From contig JBQCDV010000108.1 in assembly GCA_051960855.1 (NCBI GenBank), positions 1 through 12,314 on the forward strand: a DNA stretch of 12,314 nt, read 5' to 3'. The notes under the pieces are model-generated. The model was given only the letters and a program-made list of their open reading frames with translations. It searched no databases and had not been told where the DNA came from. Positions within the stretch are counted from its first letter, which is position 1, and each line of letters opens with the position of its first letter. This document shows positions 5,990 to 12,314 of the stretch, piece after piece. This stretch comes from JBQCDV01 sp051960855. Lineage in GTDB: Bacteria > Actinomycetota > Actinomycetes > JAJZTN01. The translations under genes were made by a program, and so were the position numbers.

Positions 5990-6947
5990 CGCCCGCCGAG
6001 TCGGGTCGAGAGACGTCGTCCAGGGCGCGGCGGATCTCGGCGGGCAGGGCCACCTCCTCGGCGGCCAGGGACGCGCGGAGTTGAGCCGCCGTCCGCGCGC
6101 CCACGATCGCCGCGCTCACGCCCGGGGCATCGCGCACCCAGGCGAGGCTGATCTCCAGCGGTGAGACCGACAGTCCGTCTGCTGCGGTGGCGACCGCGTC
6201 GACCACCCGGGCGGCCCGCTCATCGAGGTAGCCGCGGACGAAGCCGCCGAAGTGGGGAGACGCGCCCCGCGAATCTGCGGGGATGCCGTGCCGGTACTTG
6301 CCGGTGAGCACGCCGCGGCCCAGCGGTGACCACGCCAGGATCCCGACACCGAGCGCCTCGGCGGCCGGCAGCACTTCGGCTTCGATACCGCGGGAGAGCA
6401 GCGAGTACTCGACCTGGTTGCTCACGAGGCGAGTGCGCGTAGGCGCGACCTCCTGCAGGGTCGCGGCACGGGCCAGCTGCCAGCCGCTGTAGTTGCTGAC
6501 ACCGACGTAACGGGCACGTCCGGTCGAGACGGCCGCATCACAGGCGCTGAGAGTCTCCTCGAGGTCGACGTCGTCGGACCAGGTGTGCACCTGCCACAGG
6601 TCGACGTTGTCGACGCCGAGCCGGGCCAGCGAGGTGTCCAGGTCGTCCAGGAGGGCCTTGCGGCTGACGTCGACGCGCCGGGTCCCTCCCGTCCGACGGA
6701 TACCGCCCTTGGTCGCGAGCACCAGCTCCTCGCGGCTGACGACCGTCCGGAGCAGACCCCCGATCACGGTCTCGGCGGTGCCGTCGCCGTAGCTGGCCGC
6801 AGTGTCGAGCAGCGTGCCGCCGGCATCGAGGAAGGCCCGCAGTTGGTCGGCTGACTCGTGCTCGTCGGTGTCCCGCCCCCAGGTCATCGTGCCGAGGGCG
6901 AGTCGCGAGACTCGCAGGCCGCTGCGGCCGAGGCGACGTTGCTCCAC
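5982..6947 (-). CDS. Aldo/keto reductase
   Basis: This 321-aa NAD(P)H-dependent oxidoreductase has a (beta/alpha)8 barrel. From GTG 6947 the catalytic tetrad is D48 and Y53 (LLDTAASYGDG), K80 (LVLATKGG) and H121 (DLWQVHTW). YVGVSNYSGWQL, AWSPLGRGVLTGKY and the C-terminal cofactor region (SAAIVGARTAAQL) are typical of the family. The substrate is not predictable; general carbonyl reduction is likely. I chose GTG 6947 over the GTG at 6995 because family proteins begin just before the RRLGRSGLRVSRLALGTM strand and a -10 hexamer ends 7 nt upstream, which suggests a leaderless message. Its stop lies inside the next gene (8-bp overlap with the RecD-like gene), so the two form one operon. It diverges from the F420-dependent oxidoreductase gene. 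Confidence 0.92.
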   Translation of the reverse strand: MEQRRLGRSGLRVSRLALGTMTWGRDTDEHESADQLRAFLDAGGTLLDTAASYGDGTAETVIGGLLRTVVSREELVLATKGGIRRTGGTRRVDVSRKALLDDLDTSLARLGVDNVDLWQVHTWSDDVDLEETLSACDAAVSTGRARYVGVSNYSGWQLARAATLQEVAPTRTRLVSNQVEYSLLSRGIEAEVLPAAEALGVGILAWSPLGRGVLTGKYRHGIPADSRGASPHFGGFVRGYLDERAARVVDAVATAADGLSVSPLEISLAWVRDAPGVSAAIVGARTAAQLRASLAAEEVALPAEIRRALDDVSRPDSAGDD

Positions 6948-6954
6948 GGGCGCG

Positions 6955-6960
6955 AGGCTA
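6955..6960 (-). promoter_or_regulatory. Putative -10 for a leaderless aldo/keto reductase transcript
   Basis: On the minus strand TAGCCT (TAnnnT) ends exactly 7 nt before the GTG at 6947. No Shine-Dalgarno sequence precedes that GTG, so the message is probably leaderless. Confidence 0.5.
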
Positions 6961-7006
6961 CCGATCGCCCCTGCGCGCCGCAGTGATCGACGCACAGGGG
7001 CGTCGC

Positions 7007-7012
7007 TAGAGT
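7007..7012 (+). promoter_or_regulatory. Putative -10 for the F420-oxidoreductase/uppP operon
   Basis: TAGAGT fits TAnnnT and would start transcription near 7019, giving a short leader that includes AAGGAG at 7028-7033, a strong ribosome binding site 4 nt before ATG 7038. There is no clear -35. The 90-bp divergent gap also carries the aldo/keto reductase promoter. Confidence 0.42.
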
Positions 7013-7037
7013 CGCCGCCGACGACCTAAGGAGCCCG

Positions 7038-8105
7038 ATGCGCCTCGCTCTCAACCTTGGCTACTGGGGCGCGGGCAACGACGCGTCCAACCTCCTCCTC
7101 GCGCAGGAGGCCGACCGACTCGGCTGGTCCTCCGTGTGGGCCTCGGAGGCCTACGGCTCGGACGCCGCGACCGTCCTCGCGTGGGTGGCTGCCCAGACCG
7201 AGCGGATCGACGTCGGATCGGCCGTCTTCCAGATCCCCGGCCGCACCCCGGCGAACACCGCGATGACGGCGGCGACTCTCGACGCTCTCTCGGGTGGCCG
7301 CTTCCGGCTGGGCCTCGGCGTGTCGGGCCCTCAGGTGAGCGAGGGCTGGCACGGTGTGCGCTTCGACAAGCCGCTGAAGCGCACCCGCGAGTACGTCGCC
7401 ATTGTCCGAACGGCGCTGTCCCGGCGCCCCGTCGCCTTCGACGGGGAGTTCTGGCAGCTGCCCCTGCCGGACGGCCCGGGCAAGAGCCTCCGGCTGACGG
7501 TCAAGCCGGTGCGCGACCACCTGCCCATCTACCTCGCGGCGATCGGGCCCAAGAACCTCCAGCTCGCCGGTGAGATCGCCGACGGCTGGCTCGCCATCTT
7601 CTTCTCACCCGACCACTCACAGGACGCGCTCGACGCCGTTCGGGAAGGCCGCCGCGCGGCGGGTCACGGCGCCGACGACGCCGACCCGCTCGTCGGCTTC
7701 GACGTCGTGCCGACCGTTCCCGTGTCGATCGGCCCCGACGTGGCCGCCTGCGCGGACCCCCTCCGGGGCTACGCCGCCCTGTACGTCGGGGGGATGGGCA
7801 GCCGGGAGCAGAACTTCTACAACGCTCTCGCTGTCCGCATGGGCTACGCCGACGCCGCGCGCGAGATCCAGGACGAGTTCCTGGCGGGTCGTCACCGGGA
7901 GGCCGCGGCCGCCGTCCCGGTCGACTTCCTCGACCAGACCAGCCTGCTCGGGCCCGTCGAGCGCGTCGCGGAGCGGATGCAGGCCTTCGCCGCGGCGGGA
8001 GTCACGACGCTCAGCGTGAGCGTGCCTGCGGGGGAGACCGAGCAGCAGCTGGCGTTGCTGCGAGACGTCACTGACGCCTTCGAACGATCCGGAACGGGAG
8101 ACTGA
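7038..8105 (+). CDS. LLM class F420-dependent oxidoreductase (Rv3520c-like)
   Basis: This 355-aa luciferase-like monooxygenase-fold enzyme probably uses the deazaflavin F420. Family marks in order: NLGYWGAGND at the start, WASEAYGSDA, RTPANTAM, LDALSGGRFRLGLGVSGPQV, EGWHGVRFDKPLKRTREYV, YLAAIGPKN, LAGEIADGWL and YVGGMGSREQNFYN. This set is characteristic of the subgroup that includes M. tuberculosis Rv3520c, as I recall it. The exact substrate is unknown. The start is secure: AAGGAG sits 4 nt before the ATG. It is followed after 8 bp by uppP, so the two are probably one transcript. It implies the host makes coenzyme F420, as many actinobacteria do. Confidence 0.9.
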   Translation: MRLALNLGYWGAGNDASNLLLAQEADRLGWSSVWASEAYGSDAATVLAWVAAQTERIDVGSAVFQIPGRTPANTAMTAATLDALSGGRFRLGLGVSGPQVSEGWHGVRFDKPLKRTREYVAIVRTALSRRPVAFDGEFWQLPLPDGPGKSLRLTVKPVRDHLPIYLAAIGPKNLQLAGEIADGWLAIFFSPDHSQDALDAVREGRRAAGHGADDADPLVGFDVVPTVPVSIGPDVAACADPLRGYAALYVGGMGSREQNFYNALAVRMGYADAAREIQDEFLAGRHREAAAAVPVDFLDQTSLLGPVERVAERMQAFAAAGVTTLSVSVPAGETEQQLALLRDVTDAFERSGTGD

Positions 8106-8113
8106 CCACCACC

Positions 8114-8950
8114 GTGGCCGACATCAGCATCGTCCAGAGCCTCGTGCTCGGCCTCGTCGAAGGCCTCACGGAGTTCCTACCCGTCTCCAGCACGGGGCAC
8201 CTGACGCTCGTCGAGAAGCTGCTCGACCTGCCCATCGACGACAAGGGCGTCACCGCGTACACCGCCATCATCCAGATGGGGGCGATCGCGGCAGTGGTCG
8301 TCTACTTCTGGCGCGACATCTGGCGACTGGCGCGGGCGTGGGTCTCCGGACTTCGCCACCCCGACGAGCGTGGGTCGTTCGACTTCCGCTTCGCGTGGTT
8401 CGTCATCTGGGGCACCATCCCGATCGGCGTGGTCGGGTTCCTGGCCAAGGACCTGATCTCCGGTCCCCTGCGCAGCCTGTGGGTGGTCGCCGCCGCGCTC
8501 ATCCTGTGGAGCCCCGTGATGGTGTTCGCCGAACGACGCGGCGCGCATGACCGTGGGGAGCGCGAGGTCACGATCGTCGACGCTCTGGTGGTCGGGCTGG
8601 TGCAGTGCCTCGCGCTGATCCCCGGCGTCTCGCGCTCCGGCGCGACCATCAGCGCCGGCTTGCTCCGCGGGCTGGACCGGGTGGCCGCCACCCGCCTGTC
8701 GTTCTTCCTGTCGATTCCGGCGCTCGTCGCCGCCGGCCTCTACGAGCTCAAGGACGCTTTCGCCGCCGGTGTGCCGCTCGGGTCGATGCTCGTCGGCATC
8801 GTGGTGTCCTTCGTCGTCGCCTACGCCTCAGTCGCGTGGCTGCTGCGCTTCGTCAGCCACCACTCCATCTCGGCGTTCGTGCCCTACCGGGTGCTGCTCG
8901 GCGTCGTCATTCTCGTCGTGCTGGCCACCGGCGCCCTCACCGCGACCTGA
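8114..8950 (+). CDS. uppP: Undecaprenyl-diphosphate phosphatase
   Basis: This 278-aa polytopic membrane enzyme of the BacA/UppP family dephosphorylates undecaprenyl diphosphate, recycling the lipid carrier of peptidoglycan and other envelope polymers; high dosage gives bacitracin resistance. The two family signatures are intact: EGLTEFLPVSSTGHL at residues 16-30 (acidic E16/E20, S25/S26, H29) and PGVSRSGATI at 170-179 with catalytic R174. Several hydrophobic helices are visible (about 53-65, 93-110, 120-138, 155-170, 195-207, 222-243, 256-275). The start is the GTG at 8114; GGGAG at 8096-8100 is rather far upstream, so translation may be coupled to the preceding oxidoreductase, which ends 8 bp before. 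The length is normal. Confidence 0.97.
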   Translation: MADISIVQSLVLGLVEGLTEFLPVSSTGHLTLVEKLLDLPIDDKGVTAYTAIIQMGAIAAVVVYFWRDIWRLARAWVSGLRHPDERGSFDFRFAWFVIWGTIPIGVVGFLAKDLISGPLRSLWVVAAALILWSPVMVFAERRGAHDRGEREVTIVDALVVGLVQCLALIPGVSRSGATISAGLLRGLDRVAATRLSFFLSIPALVAAGLYELKDAFAAGVPLGSMLVGIVVSFVVAYASVAWLLRFVSHHSISAFVPYRVLLGVVILVVLATGALTAT

Positions 8951-9073
8951 GCGACAGCTTTTCTTCCCTCCGCAAGCTCTTCCGGTTGGCACCCATCTGT
9001 CGCGAGAGGCAGGGTAGGTCCGGTTCGCAGCGGGTACCGACGCGACACAGTCGGCGGGAGCGGAAGGAACACC
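8951..9073 (+). promoter_or_regulatory. Gap between uppP and the formate dehydrogenase gene, with inverted repeat
   Basis: A 7-bp inverted repeat, GCGACAG at 8951-8957 and CTGTCGC at 8997-9003, encloses a shorter one, AGCTT at 8956-8960 and AAGCT at 8974-8978; the two overlap by two bases. They could be part of a uppP terminator or an operator. TTGGCA at 8986-8991 is a possible -35, but no well-spaced -10 follows; TAGGTC at 9015 is too far. GGAAGG at 9062-9067 is the ribosome binding site for ATG 9074. Confidence 0.3.
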
Positions 9074-12000
9074 ATGGGCGTCCGGACGTGGATCGAAGGA
9101 TGGCCGGCCTACCGGCAGCTGACCGGGACCGACCCGCTGGGCCGGGGCGCCGCGGTGAAGTCCGAGAAGTCGGAGACGCTGCAGGCCCGCATCGAGGGCG
9201 CCGATGTCGCGCGCTCGGTCTGCCCCTACTGCGCTGTCGGCTGCGGTCAACGCGTCTACTCCAAGGACGGTCGCGTCATCCAGATCGAGGGTGACCCGGA
9301 CAGCCCGATCAGCCGTGGGCGGCTGTGCCCGAAGGGCAGCGCGAGTCTCTCGCTGGTCACCACTCCCACGCGCGAGACGAAGATCAAGTACCGGCGCCCT
9401 CACGGGACCGAGTGGGAGTCGCTCGACCTCGACACGGCGATGAACATGATTGCCGACCGAGTCATCGAGACCCGCCGCCAGACCTGGCAGTGGAACGAGG
9501 ACGGCAAGCGTGTCCGGCGCACGATGGGCTTCGCGAGCCTCGGCGGGGCGACGCTGGACAACGAAGAGAACTACCTGATGAAGAAGCTGTACACCGCCCT
9601 CGGCGCAGTACAGATCGAGAATCAGGCCCGTATTTGACACAGCTCCACCGTCCCCGGTCTGGGGACCTCGTTCGGTCGCGGCGGTGCCACCACCTTCCCG
9701 GGTGACCTGGCCAACTCCGACTGCATCGTCATCCAAGGCTCCAACATGGCGGAGGCCCACCCCGTGGGCTTCCAGTGGGTGGTGGAGGCCAAGAACCGCG
9801 GCGCGCAGGTGATCCACGTCGATCCCCGCTTCACGCGCACGTCGGCGCTGTCGGACCTGCACGTGCCGATCCGCGCGGGCAGTGACATCGCCTTCCTCGG
9901 CGGGCTCATCAACTACGTCCTGAGCAACGGCCTCGACTTCCGCGAGTACGTCGCCGCCTACACCAACGGGCCGGCGATCATCGACGAGGGCTTCGAGGAC
10001 ACCGAGGACCTCGGCGGCGTCTTCTCCGGCTTCGACCCGGAGAAGAACACCTACAGCCAGCAGACCTGGAACTACGACGGCGGCAACGCCGCCGCCAGCG
10101 CCGGCGCCCGCGACCAGGAAGGCCAGGAGTCCGGCACCTCGTCCAACGACGGCGGCAGCAACTCCAGCGACTCCGAGCAGCACAAGCAGAGCGCGGGGGG
10201 ACAGACCTACGGCTCCGGCGGTGCCTCTATCGGGGCCAAGCCCAAGATGGACCCGACCATGACGCACCCGCGCTGCGTCTACCAGATCCTCAAGCGGCAC
10301 TTCGAGCGCTACACCCCCGAGACGGTCGAGGACATCTGCGGCGTTCCGCAGGATGCGTTCCTCAAGGTGGCTCGTGCCGTCACGGAGAACAGTGGACGCG
10401 AGCGCACGACAGCGTTCGTCTACGCGGTCGGGTGGACACACCACACCGTTGGCGTCCAGATCATCCGGACTGCCGCGATCCTCCAGGCGCTGCTGGGCAA
10501 CATGGGCCGTCCCGGCGGCGGCATCATGGCGCTGCGCGGGCACGCCAGCATCCAGGGGTCGACCGACATCCCGACGCTGTTCAACATCCTGCCGGGCTAC
10601 ATCCCGATGCCCCACGCCCACCAGCACCAGGATCTCGAGGAGTTCATCGCGGGCGATGCCGGCAAGACCGGCTACTGGGGCAACATGAAGGCCTACACGG
10701 TCAGCTTGCTGAAGTCCTGGTGGGGCGACGCCGCGACGTCGGAGAACGACTTCTGCTTCGACTACCTCCCGCGCCTCACGGGCGACCACGGCACCTACAA
10801 CACCGTGGTCGGGCAGATCGAGGGCAAGGTCAAGGGCTACTTCATCGTGGGGGAGAACCCCGCGATCGGGTCCGCAAACGGCAAGATGCAGCGCCTCGGC
10901 CTGGCCAACCTCGACTGGCTCGTCGTGCGCGACATGCAGCTCATCGAGTCGGCCACCTTCTGGCAGAACGGCCAGGAGATCCAGACTGGCGAGTTGAAGA
11001 CCGAGGACATCCCCACCGAGGTGTTCTTCCTGCCGGCGGCGGCGCACACCGAGAAGGACGGCAGCTTCACCAACACCCAGCGGCTGCTGCAGTGGCACCA
11101 CAAGGCCGTCGAGCCCCCGGACGACGCTCGCAGCGAGCTGTGGTTCTACTACCATCTCGGCCGGATCATCCGCGAGAAGCTGGCCAACTCGATCGACGAG
11201 ATGGACCGGCCGATCCTGGACCTGACGTGGGACTACTCCACTCATGGTCCGACAGCAGACCCGTCGGCGGAGGAGGTGCTGCGCGAGGTCAACGGCACAG
11301 GCCCGGACGGCAAGGCCCTCAGCGGGTACACCGCGCTGAAGGATGACGGGTCCACGCGCTGCGGCTGCTGGATCTACTGCGGTGTCTACGCCGACGAGGT
11401 CAACCAGGCTGACCGGCGCAAGCCCCACACGGAGCAGAACTACGTGGCCTCCGAGTGGGGCTGGGCGTGGCCGATGAACCGCCGGATCATCTACAACCGC
11501 GCCTCGGCGGACCCACAGGGCAAGCCGTGGAGCGAGCGCAAGAAGTACGTCTGGTGGGACGAGGACCAGCAGAAGTGGGTGGGCGAGGACGTCCCGGACT
11601 TCGAGGCGACCAAGCGGCCGGACTACGTCCCCCCGCAGGGCGCGAAGGCGCAGGACGCCATCGGCGGGTCCGACCCGTTCATCATGCAGACGGACGGCAA
11701 GGCCTGGCTCTACGTGCCGAAGGGGATCATCGACGGGCCGCTGCCGACGCACTACGAGCCAGCGGAGACACCGGTCGACAACGGCCTGTATCCGGGGGAG
11801 CGGGCCAACCCGGCGCGTGAGCACCTCAAGGACGCACCCGCCAACCCGATCAACCCGTCGCAGAGCGAGGTCTTCCCGTACGTCTTCACGACCTACCGGC
11901 TGACCGAGCACCACACGGCCGGGGGCATGTCCCGCACGCTGGGCGTGCTGTCACAGCTGCAGCCGGAGTTCTTCTGCGAGGTCTCCCCGGAGCTGGCGGC

Positions 12001-12314
12001 CGAGCGGGGCCTGCAGCACAACGGCTGGGCCACGATCGTCACGGCCCGCACGGCAATTGAGGCGAAGGTCATGGTCACCAGCCGGATGCGGCCGCTGAAG
12101 GTGCGGGGGCGCACGGTGCACCAGATCGGGCTGCCCTACCACTGGGGTCAGAACGGCCTCTCGACCGGCGACCCGGCCAACGACCTCCTGGGCGTGATCA
12201 TGGATCCCAACGTCCACATCCAGGAGTCCAAGGTCGCGACCTGCGACATCCAGCCTGGCCGTCGGCCGCGCGGCAAGCAGCTCCTCGACTACGTCGCGGA
12301 GTACCGCGTCCGAG
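9074..12314 (+). CDS. fdnG: Formate dehydrogenase alpha subunit, selenocysteine-containing (runs off the window)
   Basis: The product oxidises formate to CO2 at a bis-MGD molybdenum or tungsten centre. At least 1080 residues are encoded if TGA 9635-9637 is read as selenocysteine 188. Residues 50-85 bind a [4Fe-4S] cluster (CPYCAVGCG, then LCPKG; C50, C53, C57, C85). The site reads ENQARI-Sec-HSST, as in E. coli FdnG. After it GTSFGRGGATTF, NMAEAHPVGFQWV and VDPRFTRTSAL are intact, as are GWTHHTVG, LLGNMGRPGGG, RGHASIQGSTD and the C-terminal nucleotide-binding domain (about 930 to the end). There is no twin-arginine signal, so the enzyme should be cytoplasmic, unlike E. coli FdnG. Residues 336-391 are a Ser/Gly/Asn-rich insert. 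GGAAGG lies 6 nt before the ATG. The frame is otherwise open to the edge; the last few residues, and any electron-transfer or selenium genes, lie to the right. Confidence 0.95.
9635..9666 (+). promoter_or_regulatory. Selenocysteine UGA codon and bacterial SECIS element
   Basis: TGA at 9635-9637 is the Sec codon. Eighteen nt later the loop GGTCT (9656-9660) is closed by a perfect 6-bp stem, GTCCCC (9650-9655) with GGGGAC (9661-9666). The GGUCU loop and the 18-nt distance equal those of E. coli fdhF, the reference SelB-binding hairpin. The stem lacks the bulged U of the E. coli element. SelB with Sec-tRNA should bind here to recode the UGA. Confidence 0.9.

Noticed and set aside
4740..6164. A 474-codon plus-strand frame across the RecD-like and aldo/keto reductase genes
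   Set aside because: It is Ser/Arg/Thr-rich with no motif, and spans two recognisable minus-strand genes whose overlap and families fit each other.
9635..9637. Nonsense mutation or sequencing error splitting the formate dehydrogenase gene
   Set aside because: The TGA sits exactly at the catalytic Sec/Cys position, is followed by the conserved His, and has a correctly spaced SECIS hairpin. The frame is intact on both sides.
8828..11914. A 1028-codon open frame on the minus strand opposite the formate dehydrogenase gene
   Set aside because: The plus strand encodes a fully recognisable enzyme over the same bases. The minus frame is Arg/Val/Leu/Gly-rich without domains and starts inside uppP. 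It is an effect of high GC and strong third-position bias.

Overview
The window is GC-rich (roughly 70% by eye) and looks like the chromosome of an actinobacterium (Actinomycetota). Several things support this: a tRNA-Leu without an encoded CCA end, an actinobacterial-type LexA box, TAnnnT -10 elements with leaderless starts, a 13E12-type DUF222/HNH gene, an Rv3520c-like F420-dependent oxidoreductase and a DUF5703 protein. The genus cannot be fixed from the sequence; a lineage near the Geodermatophilales or its neighbours is only a guess.

Layout. Bases 1-330 are probably the edge of an integrated element. The C-terminal end of a serine-type recombinase runs into the 3' half of a tRNA-Leu(GAG) on the opposite strand, and the tRNA T-loop supplies the recombinase stop codon. 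Bases 428-1744 encode an M20-family metallopeptidase. Bases 1800-3780 hold two DnaA-box-like 9-mers, a perfect LexA box that overlaps a leaderless start, and a DUF222/HNH nuclease-like gene. On the minus strand, 3889-4347 encodes a small protein with an extremely acidic tail. Divergent to it, 4427-4621 encodes a DUF5703-like small protein. Bases 4688-6947 (minus) are a two-gene unit: an aldo/keto reductase whose last codons overlap the start of a RecD2-like protein that appears to have lost its ATPase motifs. Divergent from this pair, 7038-8950 is a tight pair of F420-dependent oxidoreductase and uppP, the undecaprenyl-diphosphate phosphatase of cell-wall lipid recycling. Bases 9074-12314 (running off the right edge) encode a large molybdenum/tungsten formate dehydrogenase alpha subunit.

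The best-supported unusual feature is in the formate dehydrogenase. The reading frame is interrupted by one TGA at 9635-9637, exactly where the catalytic selenocysteine lies. The TGA is followed by a hairpin with a GGUCU apical loop 18 nt downstream, as in E. coli fdhF. The gene is therefore one selenoprotein gene and not two broken ORFs. It lacks a Tat signal and carries a long Ser/Gly/Asn-rich insert, which points to a soluble cytoplasmic enzyme.

Other points worth a second look are the ATPase-dead RecD-like protein translationally coupled to an aldo/keto reductase, the recombinase/tRNA overlap, the SOS control of the DUF222/HNH gene, and three start codons each preceded by a TAnnnT hexamer at exactly 7 nt. 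No CRISPR array, rRNA or insertion sequence was seen. No gap between genes exceeds about 155 bases.
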